Part shown: positions 1-11,834 of the stretch, piece after piece
Layout of the letters: the number at the start of each line of letters is the position of its first letter
Numbering within the stretch: the first letter of the stretch is position 1
DNA from: Austropuccinia psidii
Lineage: Eukaryota > Basidiomycota > Pucciniomycetes > Pucciniales > Sphaerophragmiaceae
DNA length: 64,000 bases
Assembly: GCA_023105745.1 (NCBI GenBank)
Contig: JALGQZ010000001.1
Coordinates: forward strand, 66,110,937-66,174,936
Direction: 5' to 3'
The notes under the pieces: model-generated
Seen by the model: the letters and a program-made list of their open reading frames with translations, nothing else
Told to the model about the DNA's origin: nothing
Database searches by the model: none
Program-made: the position numbers and the translations under genes

Positions 1-245
1 AAAGGGGGCTGGTATATGTGAAAAAGTGGCAGCCTGGTGTTTGAGTGTTGAGAAACCATGATTGCATGATTGAGGAACCTGTATTTGAGATGTGAAACTG
101 TATTGGTGTATCCAATACAGTTATTTGAATCAATACAGGTATTTGCGCCTGTATTTGGTGAATCCTGTATTTGGGTTTTGCCTGTATTGAGCTGTATTGA
201 GGATTGGAACTGTATTTGGTGAATCTTTGATGAAACCCCTTGCTG
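1..245. repeat. LTR-like segment dense in CTGTATT motifs
   Basis: No reading frame of note. Between about 79 and 226 the heptamer CTGTATT or its complement recurs roughly eight times. The same word is frequent in the LTRs of R5 and R6 and in solo LTR S5, so I read this as part of an LTR or untranslated region that interrupts or follows the R1 gag fragment. Its left limit is outside the window. No target duplication could be identified. Confidence 0.4.
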
Positions 246-268
246 ATTAGGTGTTGGAAGATCTTCCA

Positions 269-1097
269 TTAGTAATGAGTGGTAATTCCCTGCCTGTCTC
301 CATGGCTGTGACACTGAGGTCCTTTGGGCTTTTCTTTGGATGCTTCTGGAGCTGGTTTGGTGCTGGTAGATGCCACTGGGCCTTGCAAAGCTGGGGTCAT
401 TTTAATTCCTTCTTCTGGTCTACAGATAAAAGACTTTGTTTCTTCGGCAAATTCTTTATATTTTTGACCTTGTCTTTGCAAGAAAATGGGCTCAACCCTC
501 CTAAGAGCTCTATTGTCTTCTCCTGACCCAGAAAGCTCTTGATGTTTAAGTAGGAGTTCATGGACCCCTTCCAAAGGTTTCGGCATATTCCCCACTCCTC
601 TTCCTTTGCTTTTCTGAACCAATTTTTGTATTGGGACTGATATATTTCTATGTCTGCCACTTGGAAGTGGTTCATCCCTTAAAACATTACCTTCAATTAG
701 TTTAGTCTCAGAGCTCACATCAAAGTTTGTTGGTACAGACCTTGGGGAATGGGGGGCAGTTCTGGCATCCTCCAGATGTGTCTTTCCTGAGGAAGACTTG
801 GCAGACATTGTTCTGGTCTTACATCTTCCTTGTCCAGGTCCATCTGGTTGGACCAAATAGCTGCTTCCATTTCTGGTATGCACCAATTTTCATGTTGATT
901 CAAGATAAAAATAAGAATTGAAAACAGAAAACACACACCTTTTGGTGGTTGTTTGGTTTGTTCTGTTTTAAATAAAGTGCCTCTTTTAAACATTTGTACT
1001 TCAATACTGTGTTCAGATTCTGCTTCTGAAGATTCTGGAATGGTGATGTATCTTTTACTGAGTCTGTTACCAGATGCACAGTATTTGATTAAAGACA
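269..1097 (-). pseudogene. R1 Gag N-terminal region (disordered reading frame), partial
   Basis: Amino-terminal part of the Gag polyprotein of a rust-type Ty3/gypsy element. One open frame covers 886-269 (205 codons) and is rich in Arg, Ser, Pro, Gly and Gln, with little hydrophobic content. A second frame covers 1097-715 and contains the segment IPESSEAESEHSI. Its last third reads as intron (hydrophobic run after a GTGTGTG donor-like site near 940), so the two pieces are probably joined by splicing or a frameshift. Immediately upstream is a pyrimidine tract ending CTAG|TG, a plausible 3' splice site. The R1 LTR and primer site lie to the right, so this is the start of the element. It matches a family I recall from Austropuccinia psidii. 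The remainder of the element is outside the window or replaced by the sequence at 1-245. Confidence 0.65.
397..675 (-). CDS. R1 Gag, overlapping globular frame
   Basis: A 92-codon frame nested in the region described for the R1 disordered frame, shifted +1 relative to it. It contains IEIYQSQYKNWFRKAKEEEW and then LNIKSFLGQEKTIELLGG, alternating hydrophobic and charged residues as expected for an alpha-helical structural protein. The homologous stretch in R4 (48892-48809, then 37275 leftward) retains the YQSQYK word in the same place. Known: copies of this frame occur repeatedly in rust genome annotations, from recall. Inference: this may be the real matrix or capsid-like Gag, with the other frame overprinted, or the reverse. 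No CCHC knuckle is included. The start codon is uncertain. Confidence 0.5.
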   Translation of the reverse strand: MNHFQVADIEIYQSQYKNWFRKAKEEEWGICRNLWKGSMNSYLNIKSFLGQEKTIELLGGLSPFSCKDKVKNIKNLPKKQSLLSVDQKKELK

Positions 1098-1463
1098 CTA
1101 GAGAAAAAATTTGATAAAAGAAATTTTTTTTTATACTTTGAAATTTTTTAAGATTTTTTATAAGTTTTTTATTTTTTAATATTAAAAAAATTACTCTTTT
1201 TAAAGAAAAAAATTAAAATTCAAGATTTTGAATTAAAAATTAATTCAGAGTAACTCAAAGAATAATTTTATAAGTTTTTGGATGTGAAAAAGCCACATAT
1301 AAAAACAGTATGAAATTAAGCCAAATTCCTCAATGGAAAAGATTTCAAGACAATTTCAAGAATAAAAATAATTTTAACTTTAAATTGAAAGAAAAAGAAT
1401 AATTAAATTGATATTTTACAAAGCTTAAAAATATATTCATTGAGGGTAAAAGGTTCAAAAAAA
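1098..1463 (-). other. R1 leader, probably an intron
   Basis: AT-rich non-coding stretch between the R1 primer site and gag. On the minus strand it ends in a T-rich tract followed by CTAG|TGTCTT at 1099-1098, which looks like a 3' splice acceptor. R2, R3 and R6 have a comparable tract and AG|TG junction just before gag. No long open frame is present. Confidence 0.4.
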
Positions 1464-1477
1464 CATGGCCAGGCCCA
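1464..1477 (-). promoter_or_regulatory. R1 primer-binding-site-like block
   Basis: On the minus strand TGGGCCTGGCCATG follows directly after the LTR terminal CA. Starting with TGG is what a tRNA-primed site would show, because tRNAs end in CCA. Related blocks follow the LTRs of R2, R3, R4 and R6. The primer tRNA was not identified. Confidence 0.55.
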
Positions 1478-2866
1478 TGAATTTAAGCTATGTCTATGAA
1501 ACTGTTGATAATATTACTAATAATCAACAGTACTATGACTGTTCTTATGAAATACAATGATAAAAATTATTATAACCACAATTAAATTAATAAATGAATA
1601 ATTATTTATTTTACTTGTTATACACTACTAGTGATTATAACAGTAAGCAGGAATTGTCTACTAGAATCAATTACAAGAAGTATTTAATATTAAAACTTCT
1701 TTATTAAAAGAATAAAATTATCTTTTTCAAGAATAATTATAAATATAATTCTTGAAGAAAAAAATTCCTAGAGAAAAACTTCAAGAATTAAGATAAATCA
1801 CTCACAAATACTCCAAAGAACTTATTAAAGATAATAGCAGAGGAATTTGACAAATAATTGTGGATTCTAATGTATCAAAATAGATTTATAAACGTATTAC
1901 AGCAATATATAGTTGACTTCTATGATTTCACGTTTTTCTGATTGATTCTGAAAGAATGGAAACAATTAAGAAAAGCTTTAACTAATACTTACTTGTGAGT
2001 AATAAAGGTATAATTGAATAATGTGATGATTTGGAAAAAACAGCAAGAGGAGGGCTCTTTTAAGTCAACTACAGCTCACAGACGTGTTCCATGGGGAAAA
2101 CTGAAAAAAGAGTGAGTGAGAAAACAATAAACATTTTTGGATTATTGATTGAATCATTTGTTGTCACGTAAGATTATCATAATTACTTAATTGAGGCTTT
2201 TACATGACTACTAAACCAAATATGGTTAAGAATAAAAGGAGTAATCACTGTAAATATTCTTTTATTTCAAAAGGATTATTGATTTCTCAAAGTTACCAAT
2301 GTTATTGGCAATTTTATCACAGAGTGTATTTTCTGTGAATTTTTTAAAGATTTAGTGTTTCACGTGGAATCATCAAAAATGGACTGTAAGTAAGCCTTTC
2401 AATTTTACTTATAAAAGTACAATATTTTTTGGTTTAGATATGAATAATAGAGTTCTAAATTGGTCCTGAAAGTTTCAGAAAGATTCATCAAGAATTGTAT
2501 TTTTAATGAATTTTTGAAGTTTTTACTTCATTTCTATGTAGAATTGCAAATAGCACTATATGGCTGGTTGCTATGAGGTAAATCAATGGATACTAGTCCA
2601 AAAAGGGTTTTGATTAATCTTTTTGTGTTCATCCATGGAAAGTAATTAAGAATTGAAATGTTTACAGGAGTCTAAGTTGCTCTTTACCTCCTTGGCATGT
2701 CAAAATAGCAGCTTATTTGCTATTTTCTTATGATATAATGAAGTTTTGACTTGGTCACCAGGTTCTAAAAGGGTTTTAGTATACTAATTGGGCCAAGATC
2801 AGCCATGAATAAAAGCTTTAGAGCTTTCCAGGCCTCAGAGGCATCAGAAGCTGGGTACCCTGGCTC

Positions 2867-4630
2867 TGTGAGCCTTAGAGGTAATTTCATATACCCAAAA
2901 GACCACAAAATACAAAATTAACATATGAATATAAATAAAATAAATTTGTTTATATTATTAAAATCAAAATCAAAATATAAATATAAAATTAAAAATTCAA
3001 TTACAATTTAAAAATAAAATTACATTAAATTTTGAAATTGTAAAATTAAATTTATACTTGAAAAAATGAAGTAAAAATGAATTTTTAATAAAATTGTAAA
3101 AAAGTTAAATGAAAATTATTATAACTTTTAATCCAATAAATAAACATATAAATATTATTTCACCATTTGATTCCTCATAAAAAATTAGGTGGGGTCACTT
3201 CTGAGTGAAATTTTTGTAACTCAACTCTAAATAAGGTTAAATTAAGTTTTTTGTATTTTCAATACAAAATTTGAAAATCCTCAAAACTCTAATTTAATTC
3301 ACACCACATGTGGTGTTAACCATCAATTTTTGTGTTAAAATTGAGGTGTTGTGTTTAATTTAGAAGTTATGAGGAATTGAAGTATTTTCAATTGAATTCA
3401 ATTGAAATGTCAAAATGTGCGCGTGTATTACATAAGTGAACTTTGATTTACATATGAGGTGTCAATTATTACTGTATTGTACTGTACAATTCAATTGAAT
3501 TACATATGTAAATTATAAGTATAATACATGATGAGGAATGAAAGGAAAAAATAAATTGGGAAGATTAAAAAAATCCTTTCTGACAGGCGTGGGATGTCAA
3601 AATTCATGCAAACATTCATCACTTTTGGCCTGGAATTGAGTTACAGGGTCTGTGAACTCAATTGATGATGAGGTTTTGATACCAACTGGGGTAGTTTTAG
3701 CTGTTGCCAAGAGGGTAAAACTACCCTTAAGATAAAACAAACTTAGCAAAAACAGTTTTAACTGGTTTCTACGCCTCTTACACACATTCTGACGTGTTTT
3801 GAAGGCTCTAGACCAGGTATTGCTATAGTAATGGCTAATTTAAGGGTCTAAAATGGCTAAAAATGGCTAAAAATGGCTTAAACCAGCCCTTTTTTGGTCC
3901 AAACCAGGGTTCAATGATGCCATAATTGGCTTTTCTGTTGTCAGACTGTTTTTCACGACTGACAAGAGTAAATTTTACTTTTGGAGTAAGAAAATTGGTG
4001 GCTATAAAAGAATGTCTTCTTTTTCCCACTTTTCTCTTCATGTTAGAATCTTTTCCTTTTATTAATTAGTTTAAACACTGTTAAACCAATCAATAAAATA
4101 TTCCAACCACCATTTTTAAATCATTTTAATCCTTTTAACCACGTGAAAAAATCATTATAATCATTGTTTGTAACTCTTATAATCATTTTTACCCCTGAAC
4201 CACCCCAAGAGTGAATTAAAGCATCTTTCATCACTGTAAACTTTGTCACTTTGTTTCCAAATTCACTCTGGTCACTTTTGGGTGTGTTTTCTCTTTAATA
4301 TTCTTTTTAAAGACTTTATTCTTTAATTAATTGCTTGCAGTTCTTTGCTCAATTAATTCCAATTGAAATTGCTCTTGAAGAAATTTCTTTTGTAGCCTTA
4401 AAATATCTCTTGTAGAGTATTTTTTTGGATAAATTTTTATTGTTGGTAAAACAATAAATTTTGAAATATTATTGTTTTATACTAATAAAGTTATAAACAA
4501 TAAAATTGGCATGTTTTCTATTAAAAATAATATTTCTTACTATTTTTAATTGATTTTTTACCTTATACAAATTTTGAGGACAGGAAAAGGACTTGATTTT
4601 TTAATCAAAGTTTCATATCCACACCTTACA
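2867..4630 (+). mobile_element. Solo LTR S1 (R3 family) inside the R1 LTR
   Basis: Starts TGTGAGCCTTAGAGG and ends CACACCTTACA, matching the R3 LTR at both ends, and is flanked by perfect 5-bp duplications GGCTC (2862-2866 and 4631-4635). No internal coding sequence remains, so it is the product of LTR-LTR recombination. A TATAAAAG box lies at 4003-4010, and a perfect palindrome around CACATGTG lies at 3302-3315. The flanking sequence (CTGGGTACCCTGGCTC) continues the R1 LTR on either side. Confidence 0.92.
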
Positions 4631-4713
4631 GGCTCTCTTTGATGTCTTTTGTCCCTCTTTACTATGTTTTACATCAAAATAGAAATTTAGGCTTAAAGTG
4701 AGATATCCACTGT

Positions 4714-5021
4714 GGGTGTACCAAAAGTGTATTTAAGAATACCATAATATTAAGTGCCCCAAACATGCATAACACTATTATTAGTGTATATGTAACATGG
4801 GATTTCTCACATTCCCATTATTCTGCTGTGCAATTGAGAAAAACAAAAGTTTTCATGGATCTCTTATGGGTGTACCAAAAGTGTATTTAAGACTACCATA
4901 ATATTAAGTGCCCCAAACATGCATAACACTATTATTAGTGTATATGTAACATGGGATTTCTCACATTCCCATTATTCTGCTGTGCAATTGAGAAAAACAA
5001 AAGTTTTCATGGATCTCTTAT
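4714..5021. repeat. 154-bp tandem duplication
   Basis: Two adjacent copies of a 154-bp unit, beginning GGGTGTACCAAAAG at 4714 and again at 4868, differ at about one base. They lie in the 5' (U3) part of the R1 LTR. A short second duplication (TGTGGTATTGATGA) follows at 5021-5046. The near identity implies that the duplication is much younger than the surrounding element. Confidence 0.93.
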
Positions 5022-5310
5022 GTGGTATTGATGATGTGGTATTGAAGTATTTTCCATATAACCACCTCAAAGAGCTTATTTGAGCTTATTTACTCTATGG
5101 AGATACCATAGGTGAATTTCTGTGTAGAAGCCAAATCTGGACTTAAATCCATGGATTTACTTACTGACTCAAACGTTATTCATCTTTTCTGAAATCAAAA
5201 ATAATTAATTTTGAATATATGCATGACTTATGGGTTATATATAGTTCAGAATTTCTTTTCAGGATAATTGTGGCCTATTTGGGTATGTAAAATATTCCTC
5301 AAGGCTCACA

Positions 5311-7801
5311 CTTTCCCCAATTGGTGTAAGTAAAGATGACGATTGATAAATAATCTGCAAGGAACCATATTGAGACTTCCCCAAAATCATCTCCCACATA
5401 TTTTTAAGGAATAATACTATTTCCATGAAGCCTATAAATCTGAACCTTTCATATACTTTCTTCCCTCAACCTTTGGAGCGAGAAGAATATATGTCAACAA
5501 AATAAATTTCATTATTGGTATAATTAACTTTCTTAAGTAAGGTCTAGATTAATTATCACTAAATATTTTGGCCACTTAAAAGGGAATTGAAAGGAGATAA
5601 TTGGATTGAATAATTCTTCCAGATTTCTTGCATTATTTGTTAAATTGAAAAATATCATTCACAGTGTGTGAAATATATACATAAAAAAAATTTCACTTTT
5701 TTTGGGTGCTATAGTTTTTCTAACTTTGAGCTTAATTTATTTTGTTAAATTGTTCATTTGGCTGATATTTATGCAAGGGATCAAACATTAAAATCAAATA
5801 ATTATTATCTTCTAGAAATTGGTAATTATTGGTATGAATAATTTTAAAATTAAATATTTATGGCTCAAGTGGTGATTGGAACGTTTGCCCATTGTTTCAA
5901 AATCATTCATGTTTTAATAAATTCAAAAATCAAATTTCCCCTATGACAAGATTTTCATTTTTAAAATGTGTATTACCAAAGACCTAGAACCTGTAAAAAT
6001 ATCTCATTTGAATGATTTCTGGTAATTACTCAAGTTTTTTGATTAAGAGGATTAATTCTGAAAGGCATATCAATCAGTTTACAGTCTAATTTTCCAGTTT
6101 TTGTTTTGAAGGAACACATTTTTTTATTATTTGAAGCATAATAACTACTGCCAAAGAATCGGAAAAAATTTATGGAAAACAACTTTGATGTGGCTTATTT
6201 TTCAAGATTTGATTAAAGAATGATTTAATAAATTCCATTAATTAATCGTTATTAGTCTGATACAAATCCTTAATATTGATGATATCATCTACAATAAAAT
6301 ATTAAATAAATGGTGCCAATGGGAATCCGACTTTACTTGAAAATTTAACCAGCATATATCAAATAGAGAACAAAATGGTCTAAACCTTTCCATAATTTTA
6401 AAAATATTGATCTATTGGGAAGCCATAATGTTAAAAAACAAGTTTTTAGACAATTCTTCATGGCTTTGAAAACTATTTTGAAATTATCATTGAGAACATG
6501 TCAAACAGTTCTTGAACCCTGGTCAAACCTGCTTCCAGCCCACTTTCAATGGCTACGTTGGAACCTGGTTGGAGTAGGGTTTGAAAAGGATCGGATATGA
6601 GAAGGATGAATAATTCATCATTTTTATAGACTCCTTAATTATTCAGAAACTGGAATAATTTGAGGATTTATTCCTTTAAATGACTCCTACATGACATGGA
6701 TAATACATTCTATCAGACTAAAAATAATTGTGAAAGGATCAATATATTTTGCCTTCTAATTTACACAAGGTCTTTCAATAAAATTCAGAAATGACTATGA
6801 AATATTGAATCCACTTTGTGTTAAATATATTTTGATATAAAAGGACTACCTACACTAAAATGAATGGTCTCTTTCATATTTTCAAACAAGCATCATTTCT
6901 TTCAAAATGAATGGTTTATTCCATTAATTTCACAGAATTCATGCGAAATCATAGAATTGAATCAATGTGTTTTTTGAAAGACTTTTTCAGTTAGTTTAAG
7001 CTATGAATTCCAAAAAAAAATAATTCCTAGAAAAATGGCATTCCTCAATTGAGTTGTATTTACATACCAAATTATATCCTTCATTTTTCTTGTACAGAAA
7101 GAAGAATTATACCGATTATTTTGAGATCTTTATTCTTCCTATATCAATAATTCAATTCAATTTTTTATCAAATATTTTTCATTTCATTTTGGATTTTTAT
7201 TTATTTATGACAATATGTAGCTCACCAATTTCCCCAGTCTCAAATTTCCAGTTTTTTTGAATAGAATCTAAGGCAAAAATCCCAAAACACTTTCTCATTG
7301 ATTTTCATTAATTCATTATATAAATTTGCTACCGAAAGAACCTCAATAATTTACCTCATTTAGGTCTCTGGTGTTTTCTATTCTGTGGCGGGTTTTGTAA
7401 GAGAATCAAGTTTTGAATTATATAGTTATTTGAGAAAGGAAATGTTCCTGAAACAAAACGTTAAAAAATAGCGAATGCAAGGGGTTGATAAATTCATTGA
7501 TGATTGTGTATGAAGAATTTTTGTATTTGTTTATACTTTGTTAATTTCTTCTATGCTATTTTATCCCACTTTGAAGAGCTTAATATGTATTTCTTCATTA
7601 TCTTTGTTTATTATTTTTTGAATTTTTACTCATTCTTCAATTTTTTGAATTAGTTTTGATCAAAGTTCTGATAAATGTGATTTTCAATATTTTCTTTCAT
7701 TTTTTCACCTTATTTTTATTTTGAATTATTGTTTTGGGTTTTTAAGATGGTGATTTTTTTATTTTTTCATTTTTTTGGGGTTGTGATACAGCAAATTCAA
7801 T
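5311..7801. other. AT-rich stretch without a recognisable gene
   Basis: Frames here are short (61 to 68 codons at 6415 and 7054), low in complexity and without domain motifs. I saw no LTR termini, RT motifs or RNA genes. It lies between the R1 LTR and the repeat arrays left of R2 and could be very old transposon DNA. Confidence 0.5.
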
Positions 7802-7936
7802 GAAAAAACACTGAAGTTGGAGTTTATTTGGTCATTTTCTCACAACAGCACTATTGCAAACAAATACCCAATCAAACCCCGAATCCAGTGTTTTTTCAAG
7901 AAGATAACCAAGTAAACTCCAAATCCAGTGTTTTTG
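7802..7936. repeat. Imperfect inverted repeat with a third related unit
   Basis: The arm AAAAACACTG...TTGGAGTTTATTTGGT at 7802-7832 is complementary, with a few mismatches, to ACCAAGTAAACTCCAAATCCAGTGTTTTT at 7907-7936 (key words shown, arms about 30 bp). A third, diverged copy of the right arm (CGAATCCAGTGTTTTTTC) lies near 7880-7897. The layout would form a hairpin or could be the remnant of a small inverted-repeat element. No flanking duplication was clear. Confidence 0.6.
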
Positions 7937-9982
7937 AACTGTATTTGATGTCTTACCACTGCAAAAGAAAATTAAAAATTAAAAATATTTTTTTTTCAAA
8001 CTTTACAAAAAAGAAATTGTAAAGTAAAAAAATCTTTTGAAAAAGACAACTCAAACAAAATAATAAAAACAAAACAATTACAAAATTAAATTGAATACTA
8101 ATAAATTAAAAAAAATAGAAAATTGAAAGATGAAAATAAATTGAAAGTTTAAAAATGAATCAAAGATTGCGAGTGTTTTTTGTAACTCAAATCAATATGA
8201 ATGATGATTCTTGATCCTTTTAATTTTTTTCTTCAAAATTAATAAGATTTTCAATAAAAAAAGGAAATGAAGGGTGGAAGAGATGAATGAATGAACTGAA
8301 AAACTGAATAATATCGATCCAAATTATATGAAATCTGAAGACTTAATTCTCAAAGTTTTTACAAATTCAAATATTTTTGGATTATGAAAACAAATCTTGA
8401 AAATGAAAAATGGTAAAGTATCTTAAAAGAAACCTGATTTTGAAAAAAATGCATGAAGAAATTTTGAAAGAAAATGGTTTGTATATTGTAGTAGTGACAG
8501 AGCTGCACAATCAAGAAAATTTGAATAGAAAAAACCACAATATTATGAATTTTTATAAACTTTGAATGAGCTGAGGAATTCAGAATAATTCATTGGTGAG
8601 ACTAAAAAAATATTCATTACCAAAAAATATATTGAATAGAAAAAATAATAGAGCATATATAAATAATTTTTATTTAAATAAATAAATAACTTAATGTTCA
8701 GCTATTAAATCTCATTTGAATTAATGGTTGTAGAGATCATCTTTTCCAATAAATATAAGGGATAGGTGAGGTATAGAAGGGAAATATATGTATTTAAGAA
8801 ACATTGAAAACTGTGGATATTACTTTTAGAAGGTATGTCCAGGATTTGATAATCAGTAAAAGAGAGCTTTGTTCAAGATGATTTACATAGATTTAATTTT
8901 TTCTAGAGCTTCTTTTTTGTAGATTGAAATTTTGAATTGAGAAAAATAAAGAAAACTTTCTGACATGGTGTGTACATGGGAGGTATGCCATTTATGTCAA
9001 GTAGAAAAAGACACTCAATCATTGGGAATTATCTTTACACATTGTGGTATACCTCTACCAATTTGGATCAATGGACAAACTAAGCAGGAATATTTTTCAA
9101 TTTTCCTTAGGCCTTTCCCAATGAATTGAAGTACTAATTGCCTTTCAAGATAAATTATAAAAGAAATAACACCATTAAAACCCAATAAATACCCTTTTTT
9201 AATAAATGAACTTGACAATTATTATGTGACACTTCAATGCACCACCCAGATGAAGTTAACCTTCAAGGGATTGGCTGACCTAAAAAATTATTTTTTTCTT
9301 TATAGTTTTATTTCTGAATTTTTTACTTCAAATTTCTTTGAATATTGTGCGTATTCAAATGAAAAAACATACTACAGCACAGAAGGTCCTAGTTACAATG
9401 ATGATGAATGGAATTACATTTAAGGGCAGAGTTGTAGCAAAATCAGGGTCATAAATATTAATTTAAAGTTAATTTATATATCAAGAAAGTAGAATTAGGT
9501 ATTTAGATGAAAATTAGTCTTTCTATTAATTTTGAGGAAGAAATGAATGTGCAAGTTCAAGGGTTAAATCAAGGAAAAGGTTTGAATTCAGGCTTGGGAT
9601 ATCATTGAATCAAGAAAGGTACAGGTGGATTGTATTCTATTATTCCATTGAGGACTTCTTTTATTACAAAGAGGAGTTGAACAGATTTAAAAACCTAGTA
9701 ATAATTTCATGATCATGGTAAGGTGGCCATTGTGCTGTTGGAAGGAAGAAATTCAAGATTTGGAGTGTAGAGAGATAGTAAAATGGCCTGAAAGGTGGAA
9801 ATAAGAATTTTAGGAGGACAGAATTATACAGTAGAAGTGTTGCAGTAGTATTAAAGAAGGTTAAAAGCAAGATTACAGGAGTTTCACAAGGGTATACTTT
9901 AATACAGTTCCAGTTACAGGACCCCCAGTTATAAGAAAAAGAAAGGATAATACAGGAAGATTACAATGCAGTAGCCATGCAG
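7937..9982. other. AT-rich stretch without a recognisable gene
   Basis: Contains homopolymer-rich sequence and only short open frames. The longest (9226-9423 plus, 65 codons; 9664-9870 minus, 68 codons) show no known motif. No transposon end could be placed. Confidence 0.45.
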
Positions 9983-10225
9983 ATAAGGATCCTAGGGTTT
10001 TAAATTGATTACATAATAAATGACATCATAAATAACATAATCAAAAGGAAATAAACTAGGATTACTAATGATGGAGATAAGGATCCCAGAATATTCAATT
10101 GATTACATAATCAATGAAATCATAAATGACATCAATAGAAATTAAACAAGGATTACTAATTATAGAAATAAGGATCCCAGTAAGCCCAATGGATTACAGA
10201 ATCAATGACATCATTTACACACCAT
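9983..10225. repeat. Three tandem units of about 92 bp
   Basis: The word ATAAGGATCC recurs at 9983, 10077 and 10168, each followed by a stretch containing TTGATTACATAATCAATGA or a close variant. Spacing is 94 and 91 bp. The core ATTGATTACATAATCAAT is itself nearly palindromic. Units are diverged, so the array is old. Confidence 0.8.
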
Positions 10226-10539
10226 TTCCCCACAATGTCAAGAACTAAATTTAAAATACAGGTCACTTGGAAAAATTCACAGACCTCTCACTTCAATTAC
10301 CACTCAACTTTAATTCCACACATCATGTGATTCAAAACCCAAAATTGGAGACCTGAAAAACTCTAAGTCCCTTTTTTTTGACACTCCCATGGAGGCCCCA
10401 GAAATATAAATAGAGGTCCCCCCCTCCATTCTTTTTTCCTCATAGTCTAGACAGGGTCTCATTGCAAAAATGTAAATTCTTAATATTTTTTCTGAGGGAA
10501 ATCCCCTCCATCTATCCACATTATCCTAATTTTTGTAAA
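10226..10539. other. Unassigned stretch between arrays
   Basis: A 69-codon minus-strand frame (10519-10310) has no recognisable domain. Nothing else is visible. The stretch may be part of the R2 5' LTR, whose left end was not found. Confidence 0.4.
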
Positions 10540-11100
10540 AATACTCAGTAGCTAAGCTCAGAAGTATAGTTATCCCATCCCCATTCCTGAATTTTGCTCA
10601 GTAGCCAAGATCAGTAGCACTGTCTGAGTGATTTGTAATTAATATTAGTTAACAGTTGGTCCACTTCAATTCATAAATTCACCTCATTGACTATCTCCAT
10701 CCCCTTACTGCTCAGTAGCCAAGCTCAGAAGCACTGTCTGAGTCTCTTTTATGATGAATAGTAGATAAAAGCTGGTCTACATTACTTTATAAATTAGACT
10801 AATTGACTATACAATTAATATTGTTATTCCTTTCCTAATTTGCACAATAGAAAAGCTCAGTAGCGCTCTCTTTGTGATTGATAACTAATAGTAGTTAACA
10901 GTTGGTCTACATTAATACATAAAATAATCTCATTGACTACCTCCATTCCTCAATCTGCTCAGTAGCAAAGCTCAGTAGCATTTCCTGGGTGTTTCATAAA
11001 TAATAGTAGTTAAAAGTTGGCCTAAATTATCTTATAAATACATCCCAATGACAGAGTTTTTTTACTCAGTAGCCAATATCAATAGTGAATTAAACCATAG
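10540..11100. repeat. Degenerate tandem array, unit about 115 bp
   Basis: The word CTCAGTAGC, with CAAGCTCAG, recurs near 10543, 10596, 10710, 10842, 10957 and 11064. Each of the main units also carries TAGTAGTTAACAGTTGGTCTAC and CATTGACTA-like blocks in the same order. Spacing is 107 to 131 bp after a shorter first unit. It is a minisatellite-like array with clear decay between units. Confidence 0.85.
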
Positions 11101-11834
11101 TAGTGTCTGTCATCTCAAGTTATCATCATAAAATTATTAAACCCTTAAAAAATAGTAGTGTTTTTTATTAATTATCATAGTATCAACAGTGTTATCATTT
11201 AAAATAAGAAATACCTCAAGGTGTTACTGCTCTCAGTGAAGGAATTAAAAGATGTATTTTCTCCAGTTTTATCTTTATTTATTTGTATTAAGGTTTACTC
11301 AGCCATTGTCCCCAGATCAAACAAAGTCTGATAGAGTTTGTTAAATATACTTTTCTGACACAGCCATCATCAAATAAATTAAATTGTTTGTGAAGCTCAA
11401 GTAAAAATAATTCAGCATTATTAGGAAGGGAAGTATAGAGTATTCTATCACACAAGCCGGGCAAGGGTTACAAGATTGAAAATAAATTCACAATTTTTTC
11501 TTGTAATTCCCCTTCCAGGTACTGCCTCATTTTATCCCACAGAAGAGGAGTTCCCACAGCACATCTTTGAAAGAAGGTTTTTCCCTCTGAAAAAACTTTT
11601 CAACCAAGAATTAATTGTGTTAGTCAAAAGGGCATATAAAATGTATGAGTAAAAAGACAACAATTACAGGAGATATATAACTTTCTATTTCAATTCAGTA
11701 AAGTTCTGAATGACCAAATATGTGCTTGGAAGTATCTGAAAAAGAATTTGACTGTTATAAACATGCTTGAGGCTCAGGTTAAAAGCAGGAGACACCTGGG
11801 TTGGGCCTGCTACCCCTTCCAGAAGCAAAAGGTT
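11101..11834. other. Unassigned AT-rich stretch
   Basis: No open frame of note. A degenerate continuation of the preceding array (AATAGTAGTG words) is seen to about 11160. Beyond that I see only unstructured sequence. It may belong to the R2 5' LTR. Confidence 0.4.

Larger units (their letters stand above)
1478..5310 (-). repeat. R1 5' LTR (R4-type), interrupted by S1
   Basis: Read on the minus strand it starts TGTGAGCCTTGAGG at 5310 and ends AAATTCA at 1478, next to the primer site. Removing the nested solo LTR S1 and one target copy leaves about 2.06 kb, close to the 2.04 kb of the R4 5' LTR. Its inner end aligns with the left end of the R4 3' LTR: both contain the word AGTACTATGAC. It carries an internal 154-bp tandem duplication. 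Because gag lies downstream on the same strand, this is a 5' LTR. Confidence 0.75.

Noticed and set aside
9226..9423. 65-codon frame as a small gene
   Set aside because: Isolated in AT-rich DNA with no motif, homologue in the window or regulatory signal.
10540..11100. CRISPR-like or centromeric satellite array
   Set aside because: Units are about 115 bp, diverged, few in number and without constant spacers. The setting is a eukaryotic transposon nest.
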